Below are positions 56,222 through 64,000 of a stretch of DNA of 64,000 bases, in pieces (within the stretch, counting starts at the first letter, position 1; every line of letters begins with the position of its first letter). This DNA comes from Enterovirga rhinocerotis. GTDB taxonomy: Bacteria; Pseudomonadota; Alphaproteobacteria; Rhizobiales; Beijerinckiaceae. A program made the position numbers and the translations under genes. Below the pieces are notes generated by a model. It was not told the origin of the DNA and ran no database searches. It saw only the letters and a list, made by a program, of their open reading frames with translations. The stretch covers positions 62,001-126,000 of the forward strand of contig NZ_SNZR01000016.1 in the NCBI RefSeq assembly GCF_004363955.1, in the 5' to 3' direction.

Positions 56222-56517
56222 CCTGCCCTTCGCGCAAGTTGTAATCCCGCAAGACGGTTTTTCGACGTCTTCGCGCTTGTCCACAGCCCTCTCTTCGACT
56301 ACATGCGAGCAGTCTCCGGACATGCTGTGGTGAGGTGCGGCTTCTGCCGCCCCCTTTGGCGTATCCGGCGGCCCGATTCCGCCCGCCGGCGACGCGCCGG
56401 CCCGCCTCACGAGGCGGCTTGCCCCAGAGCACGATCAGCTCCGGGCCGCGGCGGATGGGATCGGCGTGCAACACAAACCCGAGCCGGCGCCGCCCTGATA
56501 GGGCACCAGGAGAATCA
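56222..56517 (+). other. Leader/intergenic region before rpsA
   Basis: 296 bp without a gene I can support. It contains a DnaA-like TTGTCCACA at 56277-56285 (one mismatch) and GC-rich hairpins such as GCCTCACGAGGC. The rpsA Shine-Dalgarno CAGGAGA is at its end. Long leaders are common before rpsA because S1 autoregulates its mRNA, but I see no specific element. Confidence 0.4.
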
Positions 56518-58221
56518 ATGTCAGCAGCCATGCAATCGCCGTCGCGCGAGGATTTCGCCGCGTTGCTCGCGGAATCCTTCGAGAAGGCCGAGGTCCAGGA
56601 GGGCTCGGTCGTCAAGGGCAAGGTCGTCGCCATCGAGAAGGACGTCGCGGTCATCGACGTCGGGGCGAAGACGGAAGGGCGCGTCGCGCTCAAGGAATTC
56701 CAGGGTCCGGGCCGCGGCGACCAGCCGCTGAAGGTCGGCGACGAGGTCGAGGTCTATCTCGAGCGCGTCGAGAACGCCCTCGGCGAAGCCGTCATCTCGC
56801 GTGACAAGGCCCGCCGCGAAGAGAGCTGGGTCAAGCTCGAGAAGGCCTTCGAGGCCAACGAGCGCGTGACCGGCCAGATCTTCAACCAGGTCAAGGGCGG
56901 CTACACGGTCGATCTCGACGGCGCCGTGGCGTTCCTGCCGCGCTCGCAGGTCGACATCCGCCCCGTGCGCGACGTCTCGCCCCTCATGGGCACGCCGCAG
57001 CCCTTCATGATCCTCAAGATGGATCGTCGCCGGGGCAACATCGTCGTCTCGCGCCGCACCGTGCTCGAGGAGAGCCGGGCCGAGCAGCGTTCCGAGCTCG
57101 TGGCCAACCTCGAAGAGGGTCAGGTCATCGACGGCGTCGTCAAGAACATCACCGAATACGGCGCCTTCGTCGATCTCGGCGGGATCGACGGCCTGCTCCA
57201 CGTCACCGACATGGCCTGGCGCCGCGTCAACCACCCGTCCGAGGTCGTCAACATCGGCCAGACGGTCAAGGTCAAGATCATCAAGATCAACCACGAGACG
57301 CACCGCATCTCGCTCGGCATCAAGCAGCTTCTCGCCGATCCGTGGGAGGGCATCGCCGCCCGCTACCCGGTCGACGCCAAGCTCAAGGGCCGCGTGACCA
57401 ACATCACCGATTACGGCGCCTTCGTGGAGCTGGAGCCGGGGATCGAGGGCCTGATCCACGTGTCGGAAATGTCCTGGACGAAGAAGAACGTCCATCCGGG
57501 CAAGATCGTCTCCACCTCCCAGGAGGTCGAGGTCGTCATCATCGAGGTCGATCAGGTCAAGCGCCGCATCTCGCTCGGCCTCAAGCAGGCCCTGCAGAAC
57601 CCGTGGGAGGCCTTCGCCGAGCAGCACCCGGTCGGCTCCGCCGTCCAGGGCGAGGTGAAGAACAAGACCGAGTTCGGCCTGTTCATCGGCCTCGACAACG
57701 ACGTCGACGGCATGATCCACCTCTCGGATCTCGACTGGAACCGTCCGGGCGAGCAGGTCATCGACGAGTACAAGAAGGGCGATGTCGTCAGCGCCCAGGT
57801 GCTCGACGTCGACGTCGAGAAGGAGCGCATCTCGCTCGGGATCAAGCAGCTCGCGGGGGACCCCTTCGCCGAAGCCGGCGAGATCAAGAAGGGCCAGATC
57901 GTCACCTGCGAGGTCGTCGAGGTGAAGGATTCGGGCATCGAGGTGAAGATCGTCGATACCGACCTTCAGTCCTTCATCCGCCGCGCGGAACTCGCGCGCG
58001 AGCGGCCCGACCAGCGCCCCGAGCGCTTCGCGGCCGGCGAGCGGGTCGATGCCCGCGTCACCATGTTCGACCGCAAGGCGCGCCGCGTCACGCTGTCGAT
58101 CAAGGCGCTGGAAGTGGCCGAGGAGAAGGAGGCGATCGCTCAGTTCGGCTCGTCCGACTCGGGCGCCTCGCTCGGCGACATCCTGGGCGCGGCCCTCAAG
58201 AAGGCCACCGACAAGAAGTAA
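56518..58221 (+). CDS. rpsA: 30S ribosomal protein S1
   Basis: 567 residues, six consecutive S1 (OB-fold) domains: domain 1 from VVKGKVVAIEKDVAVIDVGAK, then further units with VTGQIFNQVKGG, VIDGVVKNITEYGAFVDL, LKGRVTNITDYGAFVEL, VQGEVKNKTEFGLFIGL and a last unit ending FDRKARRVTLSIKALE. Binds mRNA and unfolds translation starts. It is usually preceded by cmk and followed by ihfB; here hemJ precedes it and 4.7 kb separates it from sppA-ihfB. Confidence 0.97.
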   Translation: MSAAMQSPSREDFAALLAESFEKAEVQEGSVVKGKVVAIEKDVAVIDVGAKTEGRVALKEFQGPGRGDQPLKVGDEVEVYLERVENALGEAVISRDKARREESWVKLEKAFEANERVTGQIFNQVKGGYTVDLDGAVAFLPRSQVDIRPVRDVSPLMGTPQPFMILKMDRRRGNIVVSRRTVLEESRAEQRSELVANLEEGQVIDGVVKNITEYGAFVDLGGIDGLLHVTDMAWRRVNHPSEVVNIGQTVKVKIIKINHETHRISLGIKQLLADPWEGIAARYPVDAKLKGRVTNITDYGAFVELEPGIEGLIHVSEMSWTKKNVHPGKIVSTSQEVEVVIIEVDQVKRRISLGLKQALQNPWEAFAEQHPVGSAVQGEVKNKTEFGLFIGLDNDVDGMIHLSDLDWNRPGEQVIDEYKKGDVVSAQVLDVDVEKERISLGIKQLAGDPFAEAGEIKKGQIVTCEVVEVKDSGIEVKIVDTDLQSFIRRAELARERPDQRPERFAAGERVDARVTMFDRKARRVTLSIKALEVAEEKEAIAQFGSSDSGASLGDILGAALKKATDKK

Positions 58222-58264
58222 GCGGCTCCGCCCGCTCGTCCCGGCGTAGGCCGGGACCTCGTTC

Positions 58265-58299
58265 AAAGCCCGGGTCGGAAACGGCCCGGGCTTTTTGTT
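58265..58299 (+). terminator. Rho-independent terminator of rpsA
   Basis: Stem AGCCCGGGTC / GGCCCGGGCT (58267-58276 with 58283-58292, one G-T wobble) with loop GGAAAC, followed by TTTTTGTT. It lies about 45 bp after the rpsA stop. Confidence 0.95.
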
Positions 58300-58413
58300 G
58301 GGCGCGATGCGCAAGCCCCACACGATCGCCGATCACGACGGATGGGCCGTTCGGCAGTCTTGTCGTGTCATCGGAGTTGGGCGTAGCTGAGGGCTGGCGG
58401 CGGTCTTACGTCC

Positions 58414-58662
58414 ATGTCTCTGCTCGGCTTCTATGACTTCGTATCCACTCTGATCGAAGGCGCGATCAACCTCCGGATGAAGGAGCGCGCGCTCGTCAGG
58501 CGGGAGGCCGAAGCACTCACGCGGCAAGCCGGAGCTGCCGCCTTCGACACCGCCCAGCAGGTCGCCGCCATGGCGCGGGAGCGCGGCGACCACCAGTCGA
58601 CCAAACTCTGGCTCAAGATCGCCAGCGAGATTGCGCGGCGCGAACCGTCGCAGCGGACCTGA
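58414..58662 (+). CDS. Small helical protein of unknown function
   Basis: 82 residues, no signal peptide: SLLGFYDFVSTLIEGAINLRMKERALVRREAEALTRQAG then AAMARERGDHQSTKLWLKIASEIARRE, an amphipathic helical pattern. No good Shine-Dalgarno lies upstream, so the start is uncertain. Overlaps the opposing gene tail to tail by 50 bp. Confidence 0.45.
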   Translation: MSLLGFYDFVSTLIEGAINLRMKERALVRREAEALTRQAGAAAFDTAQQVAAMARERGDHQSTKLWLKIASEIARREPSQRT

Positions 58663-58849
58663 CCATCCCCCGCTTGCCGGGAAGCCCCTGAATGCCGCTG
58701 AGCCAGGACAGGCTCTCAAGCACAGTCGCTGCGGCGACGATCCCAGGCTTGAACACGAGGCGGAATAACTCCGACCCTCCGGCTCCCCATGCGCATAGAA
58801 TTGTCGTGAGCAGCCCGATCAGACCGGCAATGAAGATGCATAACGCCAT
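58613..58849 (-). CDS. Small membrane protein of unknown function
   Basis: 78 residues. Two hydrophobic stretches (CIFIAGLIGLLTTILCAWGAG at about 4-24 and a weaker IVAAATVLESLSWLSG at about 37-52), then a basic tail. Follows the zinc-ribbon gene on the same strand after 24 bp, so they may form an operon. Codon use is less GC-biased than the housekeeping genes. Confidence 0.45.
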   Translation of the reverse strand: MALCIFIAGLIGLLTTILCAWGAGGSELFRLVFKPGIVAAATVLESLSWLSGIQGLPGKRGMVRSAATVRAAQSRWRS

Positions 58850-58873
58850 CGGGACCTGTCGCTGCTTCGAGGC

Positions 58874-59149
58874 TCACAAGTTCCCACTGATGCAATCGGG
58901 AGTATCGCATTTCATGCCGCCGATCAGCGGTGCCCGGTACCAGTAGACGACCGTCCCGCCGCAGATTGGACATGGAGCCTGGGAGTCGAACGGTCGATGG
59001 TCACGTTCGCGCTGGAACTGCATGAACAACCCATCGATAGCGGCTTTCACTGCGTCGATGCGCTCGCGGAAATGCGGATCCTCAAGGTCCGGGGGATTGC
59101 CGGCCTTGGCTTTGAGGCTGTCCCAGATGGACTTTAGGTCGTCTACCAT
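58874..59149 (-). CDS. Zinc-ribbon-like small protein
   Basis: 91 residues from the ATG at 59149. N-terminal helical half (LKSIWDSLKAKAG, RIDAVKAAIDGLFMQFQRERD), then a four-Cys cluster CPICGG...KCDTPDC with the spacing of a zinc ribbon. Function unknown; could be a small regulator or an RNA-binding factor. A longer in-frame reading to 59383 is arginine-rich and probably not coding. Confidence 0.6.
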   Translation of the reverse strand: MVDDLKSIWDSLKAKAGNPPDLEDPHFRERIDAVKAAIDGLFMQFQRERDHRPFDSQAPCPICGGTVVYWYRAPLIGGMKCDTPDCISGNL

Positions 59150-59273
59150 GACGGTGAGGTACGACCTTTTCAGCTCGTGGCGAAACCTCCAGTTTCGCGG
59201 GCTGCGGAAGTGGCTGCCGCCGCGTTGGCGATTGTAGCGGCACGCCCCGAGCGCGCGATGATGGGAGGTGTCG

Positions 59274-60083
59274 GTGCAGTCTCTGCCATCAGTCGATATC
59301 GATGACCTCTTCAGGCGGGCCATGATCGGCCTGGATGATGACGACCTCGGGTCGATCGACGATCCGACCGGATGGATCGCCATCGGCCGCCTTCAGCGGA
59401 TGGCGAACCGGGCCGTGCTCGAGATGGCGCTGACGTTCTGTGTCGATACGGACCCGCTGAAACGACGGGTGGGTGCGCATGTCCTCGCGCAGTTGGGTCA
59501 TTCGAAGCCGGGATTCGAACCCGTCTTCGTGGAAGAGCGCCTGGCCGGTCTGATCGGTCTTCTGGAGGCCGAGCGGGACGGCAGGCGCGATCCCGGAGTC
59601 CTCGCCGCCGTTTGCACGGCGTTCGGCCATCTTCCCGATATCCGGGCGATCCCGTCACTTCTGGCGCTGATGTCTCACCGGGACCCGAACGTCCGCTCAG
59701 GCGTCGTCCACGGTCTGAGCGGTCACGAAGACGACGCGGCCATCGAGGGACTGATCGCCCTGTCGGAGGACCCTGCCGATCGCGTGCGCGACTGGGCGAC
59801 CTTCGAACTCGGACAGGTGATCGAGATGGATACGCCGACGATCCGGGCAGCGTTGCACGCGCGCCTGGATGATGCGTGCCACGACGTCCGAAACGAGGCC
59901 ATCGAAGGGCTCGCCCGCCGGGGCGACCGATCGGTCCTGCCGTTTCTGATCCGCGAGCTGGAGGCGGGTGTCGCGCTGCCGCTGCTCGATGCGGCGACGA
60001 TGCTCGCGACGCCCGAATTGTGCGAAGCCCTGGCCGCCACGCAAAAAGGCGGCCTCGTCATTGGCGCGAAACATGGTCCCTAA
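59274..60083 (+). CDS. HEAT-repeat protein
   Basis: About 269 residues from a GTG at 59274, preceded by GGGAGG (a GTG at 59268 is also in frame). Repeating helical units: DPGVLAAVCTAFGHLPDIRAIPSLLALM, DPNVRSGVVHGLSGHEDDAAIEGLIAL, DRVRDWATFELGQVIEMD, CHDVRNEAIEGLARRGDRSVLPFLIREL. This is a PBS-lyase-type HEAT solenoid of the kind that mediates protein-protein contact. No specific partner can be named. Confidence 0.75.
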   Translation: MQSLPSVDIDDLFRRAMIGLDDDDLGSIDDPTGWIAIGRLQRMANRAVLEMALTFCVDTDPLKRRVGAHVLAQLGHSKPGFEPVFVEERLAGLIGLLEAERDGRRDPGVLAAVCTAFGHLPDIRAIPSLLALMSHRDPNVRSGVVHGLSGHEDDAAIEGLIALSEDPADRVRDWATFELGQVIEMDTPTIRAALHARLDDACHDVRNEAIEGLARRGDRSVLPFLIRELEAGVALPLLDAATMLATPELCEALAATQKGGLVIGAKHGP

Positions 60084-60138
60084 GACCTGACGTAAGCCTG
60101 GAACGAGGCACGCCGCGCATGCGGCTGCGAATAGGAAT

Positions 60139-60245
60139 CCCTACCCTCCTCATGCTGAGGTGCCGGCTGAAAGCCGGCCTCGAAGCACGCACAACCGCGG
60201 TGCGTCCTTCGAGGCCCCGCTGTGCGGGGCACCCCAGGATGAGGA
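60139..60245. repeat. 107-bp palindromic dispersed repeat, copy B
   Basis: Shares the arms TCCTCATGCTGAGG, GCCTCGAAGC, GCGTCCTTCGAGG and CAGGATGAGGA with 19005-19110 and the same order of sub-hairpins. Lies in the 262-bp gap between the HEAT gene and the DMT transporter, which otherwise holds no gene I can support. Confidence 0.85.
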
Positions 60246-60345
60246 CGGAGGGAGTTTCCGGCCAGGCTCTGAGAAGCCTTCCTCGAAAAGGGGGCCATCT
60301 GCATTAGCCCGTGAAAGACGGGGCGTCGGCCAGACCGCAGATGCA

Positions 60346-61272
60346 TCACCCCCGCGCTGCGCGGGCCTCGCGCAGGCGGATGCGCTCGCGATGGGCGGTG
60401 TAGACGCCGCTGGCGATGATGATCGCGGCGCCGATCCCGGTCCAGCCGTCCGGCAGGTTGCCGAAGACGAGGTAGCCGAGCGCCGTCGCCCAGATCAGCT
60501 GGACATAGGTGAAGGGCGCGAGGAGCGATGCCGGGGCGCGCTGGAAGGCGAGGACCGTGAGGTACTGGCCCGCCGTCGCGGCGCAGGCGAGGAACGCGGC
60601 GAGGCCGATCTCGCGCCAACTCGGCATGACGAAGACCGGGATCACGGCGACGCTCAGCACGATGAAGCCAACGATGGCGGAGTAGCACATGGCCGTCCAG
60701 GGCCGGTCGATCCCTGCGAGCTTGCGCGTCAGGATGATGGCCATCGCCCAGCTCGCCGCCGAGAGCATCGGATAGAGGACGGCCGGATCGAACGCGCCCG
60801 ATCCCGGCCGCACGATGATCACGACGCCGAGGAGGCCGACGGCGATCGCGCTCCAGCGCCTGATTCCCACCTGCTCGCCGAGGAGGGGGATCGAGAGGGC
60901 CGTCACCAGCATCGGCGAGATGAAGTTCAGCGTCGTGGCCGATGCCAGAGGCAGCGACGAGACGCCCATGATGAAGAACAGGCTCGACCCGATCAGGCAG
61001 ATGGACCGGCCCATCTGCAGGGACGGCCGGCGCGAGCGCAGGATGTCGCCCCGGCTATAGACGATGATCGGCGTCACGATGGCGAGGAAGCCGAACCAGC
61101 GCATCCAGGCGATCTCGATGACGGGCAGGGTCGGCGTCAGGTACTTGGACGTCGCGTCCGAGGCCGCGAAGAAGACGCCCGCCGAGATCGCGAGCACGAT
61201 CCCGGCGAGGGGACGGTCGAGCGGCGCGCCGACATGGACGGGCGGCTTCGGATGGAGGGTGGGGACGGGCAC
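60346..61272 (-). CDS. EamA/DMT-family transporter
   Basis: 308 residues with about ten hydrophobic segments in two EamA halves (IVLAISAGVFFAASDATSKYL ... and SAASWAMAIILTRKLAG...). Likely an inner-membrane exporter of metabolites or amino acids; the substrate is unknown. Oriented opposite to the flanking HEAT and 61.5-kb genes. Confidence 0.9.
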   Translation of the reverse strand: MPVPTLHPKPPVHVGAPLDRPLAGIVLAISAGVFFAASDATSKYLTPTLPVIEIAWMRWFGFLAIVTPIIVYSRGDILRSRRPSLQMGRSICLIGSSLFFIMGVSSLPLASATTLNFISPMLVTALSIPLLGEQVGIRRWSAIAVGLLGVVIIVRPGSGAFDPAVLYPMLSAASWAMAIILTRKLAGIDRPWTAMCYSAIVGFIVLSVAVIPVFVMPSWREIGLAAFLACAATAGQYLTVLAFQRAPASLLAPFTYVQLIWATALGYLVFGNLPDGWTGIGAAIIIASGVYTAHRERIRLREARAARG

Positions 61273-61451
61273 GGTGCTGTGCGGGGCGGCAGGAGAGGGG
61301 AAGGCTTAACAGGACGCACCTGATTCGGCCTGCCCGATCGACCATTCGAAACACATCCCTGTCTTGCGCCGTCTTGATGCCAACCCGGCTGATCTGTCTC
61401 CGGCGGGCCTTCGGGAAGACGGCCGCCCGTTTTTGCTGTAAGCGCCCCTCC

Positions 61452-62426
61452 ATGCTGCCCACCTCGCTGCTCCGCGCCCTTCGCGTCTCCGCCATCCTCG
61501 CGGCCGGCCTCCTGTCGGCCGGAGCGGCCCTCGCTCAGGCCGTCACGATGGTGCCGGGTACGGGGGTCGGCCTCGTCCCGCCGAAGGCGCTGCCCCTGTC
61601 GAAGAGCTTCTCGGGTTTCGGGGATCAGGCGCTCGCCTCCTCGATCCTGATCGTCGAGTTCCCGGCCGAGGCCTATGCGCAGATCCTCCCGAGCTTCACT
61701 CCGGAAGGCATGAAGGCGACCGGCGTCGAGGCGACGGGACCCGCCGTGGATTGGCGGATCGCCGGCGGCCAGGGCGGGCGACTGATCCGAGGCAAGCAGA
61801 CGGCCGGTGGCCTGGTCCTGCGCAAATGGATCGTCCTCGCCAAGGGACCCGGTTCGACGGTGATGGTCACGGCGCAATCGCCGGAGGACAAGGCCTCCGC
61901 CCTGCCGGATGCGGCGATCGAGGCCGCCTTGAAGACGATCGCGCTCAAGGCTCCGCCCGCCATGTCCGAGCAGATCGCGGCGCTGCCCTTCGCGGTCGGC
62001 GACCTCGGGGGATTTCGCCCCGTGCGGGTCCTGTCGGGATCGGCTCTTCTCCTGACGGAGGGCCCGAGGGACACGATCCCCGACGCGTCTCAGCCCGTCG
62101 TCATCGTCGCATCGGGAGTCGGGGGAGGCGAGCATGGCGATCAGGCGTCTCGCTCCTCCTTCGCGCGGGAGGCTATGGCGACGGTCGCGGGGGTGAGCGA
62201 TCTCATCGTCGACGACGATACCAGCTTCGAGAAGGACGGCGCCTCCTGGAGCCGGCTCGCCGGTTTCGGCACCTATCGCGCCTCCAGCGAGGCGATCTGG
62301 GTCGTGCAGGTCGTCCGCTTCGCACCGGGCGGCTATATCCGCACGGTCGCGATCACGCGTGCTCACGACAAGGATCGGCTCGCCGACCGGATCGACGCGG
62401 TCGCGGGGTCGGTGAAGCCGAAGTGA
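61452..62426 (+). CDS. Conserved secreted hypothetical protein
   Basis: 324 residues from the ATG at 61452. Signal peptide LRVSAILAAGLLSAGAALAQ. The mature part has a repeated helix-strand pattern with PPKALPLSKSFSGFGDQALASSILIVEFPAEAYAQI and DWRIAGGQGGRLIRGKQTAGGLVLRKWIVLA; no Cys and no enzyme motif that I recognise. Similar proteins occur, as I recall, in other members of this order. Confidence 0.78.
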   Translation: MLPTSLLRALRVSAILAAGLLSAGAALAQAVTMVPGTGVGLVPPKALPLSKSFSGFGDQALASSILIVEFPAEAYAQILPSFTPEGMKATGVEATGPAVDWRIAGGQGGRLIRGKQTAGGLVLRKWIVLAKGPGSTVMVTAQSPEDKASALPDAAIEAALKTIALKAPPAMSEQIAALPFAVGDLGGFRPVRVLSGSALLLTEGPRDTIPDASQPVVIVASGVGGGEHGDQASRSSFAREAMATVAGVSDLIVDDDTSFEKDGASWSRLAGFGTYRASSEAIWVVQVVRFAPGGYIRTVAITRAHDKDRLADRIDAVAGSVKPK

Positions 62427-62441
62427 TGCCGGGCCTCGGCC

Positions 62442-62792
62442 TCAGCCGATGGGTCCCTTGAACACGAAGAAGGCTCCCGCCACGATCAGCGCGAAGCCGA
62501 CGGCGTGGTTCCAGGTGAAGGCCTCCCGCAGGTAGGTGACCGAGAAGATCGCGAAGACCGCGAGGGTGATCACCTCCTGCATCGTCTTCAGTTCGGCGGC
62601 GCTCCAATAGGTGTGGCCGATGCGGTTCGCCGGCACCGCGAGCCAGTATTCGAAGAAGGCGATGCCCCAGCTCGCCATCACGACGATCCAGAGCGGCTGG
62701 TTGCCGAAGCGAAGATGACCGTACCAGGCGAAGGTCATGAAGACGTTGGAGGCGACGAGCAGCAGGACCGGGAGATAGGCGGCGACGGGCAT
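62442..62792 (-). CDS. DUF486/DMT-like small membrane protein
   Basis: 116 residues from the ATG at 62792, four predicted helices: AAYLPVLLLVASNVFMTFAWYGHLRF, LWIVVMASWGIAFFEYWLAVPANRIG, ITLAVFAIFSVTYLREAF, GFALIVAGAFFVFKG. Matches the compact DUF486 family of the drug/metabolite transporter superfamily. Convergent with the 61.5-kb gene, 15 bp between stops. Confidence 0.9.
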   Translation of the reverse strand: MPVAAYLPVLLLVASNVFMTFAWYGHLRFGNQPLWIVVMASWGIAFFEYWLAVPANRIGHTYWSAAELKTMQEVITLAVFAIFSVTYLREAFTWNHAVGFALIVAGAFFVFKGPIG

Positions 62793-62950
62793 GGGGATCT
62801 CGCACGGGTGAGGCCGAGGGGTTTCGCGCTTTGCACCCATCGGGGCGTTTCGCCCAGGGGCTCCTGGGCCGCGGCGGCGGTCGCTTGCGGCGAGCATGGG
62901 CTCGGGGCTAGGGTGCGCCGCCCGCCAGACCGGGCTGCACGGACCTCCTG

Positions 62951-63922
62951 ATGGCAGCGGATGCCGAATTGATGGCCGACCGGAGACGTCTCCGGCGGAA
63001 ACTGACGCTGTGGCGGGTGCTGACCTTCGCCGTGTTGATGGTCGCCGTGGTCGGGCTGGGCATCCTCGCCTCGGGCCGGGCCGGGCGCCTCGGGGTCGCC
63101 CAGCAGCAGATCGCCCGCATCTCGGTGACGGGGATGATCACCGGCGATTCGCGCATGGCCGACCTCTTCCGCCGGGTCGGCAATTCCTCCTCCGTCTCCG
63201 GAGTCGTGATCTCGATCTCGTCGCCGGGCGGCACCACCACCGGTTCGGAGGAGCTGTATCGGGGCATCCGCGAGCTCGCGGCCAAGAAGCCGACCGTGGC
63301 CTTCGTGGACGGCACCGCGGCCTCGGGCGGCTACATCACCGCCCTTGGGGCCGACCGGATCGTGGCGCGCGAGACCTCGCTCGTCGGCTCGATCGGCGTC
63401 CTCTTCCAATATCCCGATCTCTCGAAGCTCCTCGGCAATGTCGGGGTGGCGGTCGAGGCCGTGAAGTCGAGCCCGCTCAAGGCCGAGCCCTCGGGCGTCA
63501 GGCCGACGACCCCCGAGGCGAGGGCTGCGCTCCAGGCGGTCGTCAACGACACCTACGCCTGGTTCAAGACGCTCGTTCAGACGCGCCGCGGCCTGTCCGA
63601 GGCAGAGCTCGCCGAGGTCTCCGACGGCCGCATCTTCAGCGCCCGCCAGGGATTGCCGCTCAAGCTCGTCGACGAGCTCGGCTCGGAACGCGACGCGATC
63701 GCCTGGATGGTCCGCGAGCGGAAGGTGACGCCGAACCTGCCGGTCCGTGACTGGAAGGTCGCGGGACGCTCCCGCTTCTCGCTCTGGACGGCGGCCGCCT
63801 TCGGGGCCGAACTGGTGGGACAGGCCGAATTCGCCCAATCGATCCGCCACGCCGCCTCCCTGTCGGCGCAGGCGCCGCTTCAGGGCCTGCTCGCGCTCTG
63901 GCAGCCCTCTCTCGACCGATGA
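62951..63922 (+). CDS. sppA: Signal peptide peptidase SppA
   Basis: Membrane-anchored serine protease that digests leftover signal peptides. 323 residues. N-terminal helix (FAVLMVAVVGLGILA), then the catalytic dyad Ser125 (GTAASGGYIT) and Lys177 (SSPLKAEPSG), plus SSPGGTTTG. Short, single-domain form. Seven bases separate it from ihfB, its usual follower. Confidence 0.95.
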   Translation: MAADAELMADRRRLRRKLTLWRVLTFAVLMVAVVGLGILASGRAGRLGVAQQQIARISVTGMITGDSRMADLFRRVGNSSSVSGVVISISSPGGTTTGSEELYRGIRELAAKKPTVAFVDGTAASGGYITALGADRIVARETSLVGSIGVLFQYPDLSKLLGNVGVAVEAVKSSPLKAEPSGVRPTTPEARAALQAVVNDTYAWFKTLVQTRRGLSEAELAEVSDGRIFSARQGLPLKLVDELGSERDAIAWMVRERKVTPNLPVRDWKVAGRSRFSLWTAAAFGAELVGQAEFAQSIRHAASLSAQAPLQGLLALWQPSLDR

Positions 63923-63929
63923 GGCCGCG

Positions 63930-64000
63930 ATGATCAAATCGGAACTCGTCCTTCGGATCGCCGCCCAGAATCCGCATCTCTACCAGCGCGATGTCGAGAC
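63930..64000 (+). CDS. ihfB: Integration host factor subunit beta, 5' end only
   Basis: Only the first 23 codons lie in the window: IKSELVLRIAAQNPHLYQRDVE, a clear match to the N-terminus of IHF-beta/HU proteins. It bends DNA at recombination, replication and promoter sites. Follows sppA after 7 bp. Confidence 0.92.
   Translation, partial: MIKSELVLRIAAQNPHLYQRDVE

Noticed and set aside
56277-56285. TTGTCCACA resembling a DnaA box before rpsA
   Set aside because: One mismatch, single copy and no companion motifs; kept as a note only.

Overview
The window is very GC-rich and reads as an ordinary, densely coded stretch of an alphaproteobacterial main chromosome, most likely order Hyphomicrobiales (Rhizobiales; Beijerinckiaceae/Methylobacteriaceae/Bosea-like). 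The evidence is gene order: parB-holA-lptE-leuS, nfuA-tsaB-rimI-plsC-miaB-phoH-ybeY-corC-lnt-XRE regulator-metK-trmB, argH-lptM-lysA, and mltA-Tim44-secB-dnaQ-coaE-aroE-maf-PSRP-hemE-hemJ are all arrangements typical of that group. I saw no insertion sequence, prophage, CRISPR array, tRNA or rRNA.

Layout: 1-5 kb holds the 3' end of parB and the leftward leuS-lptE-holA operon, with a parS-like site inside leuS. 5-10 kb has yggS, an L,D-transpeptidase, an atypical response regulator with a cyclic-nucleotide-binding partner, an orphan TctC-type binding protein, moaE and stress-type small genes. 10-19 kb has a His-rich secreted protein, leuC, lysA-lptM-argH back to back with a TlpA-like thioredoxin, and several small secreted unknowns. 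19-29 kb has malate synthase G, a DUF2076 protein, a second L,D-transpeptidase, a flippase with a GT-C-like membrane protein, a TetR regulator and proC. 29-42 kb is a long, tightly overlapped leftward housekeeping operon for tRNA modification, lipoprotein maturation, Fe-S assembly and SAM synthesis. 42-48 kb is accessory: LysR/SnoaL pair, two tandem TctC paralogues and a PfkB kinase. 47-54 kb is the conserved origin-proximal block smr-mltA-Tim44 / secB / dnaQ-coaE-aroE-maf-PSRP. 54.7-58.2 kb runs rightward with hemE, hemJ and rpsA. 58.3-62.9 kb is a patch of small unknowns, a HEAT-repeat protein and DMT-type transporters lying between rpsA and sppA-ihfB.

The most interesting object is the 339-bp non-coding gap between PSRP and hemE (54375-54713). 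It sits in the syntenic position of the Caulobacter/Rickettsia replication origin. It contains a perfect DnaA box, a perfect TTAA-N7-TTAA CtrA box, eight GANTC (CcrM) sites in 311 bp, two helically phased TGTGGA motifs and an A/T-rich tract. Coding-strand preference switches there from mostly leftward to mostly rightward. I infer that this is the chromosome origin, under DnaA/CtrA/CcrM cell-cycle control. A parS-like palindrome and parB at the left end agree with an origin-proximal location.
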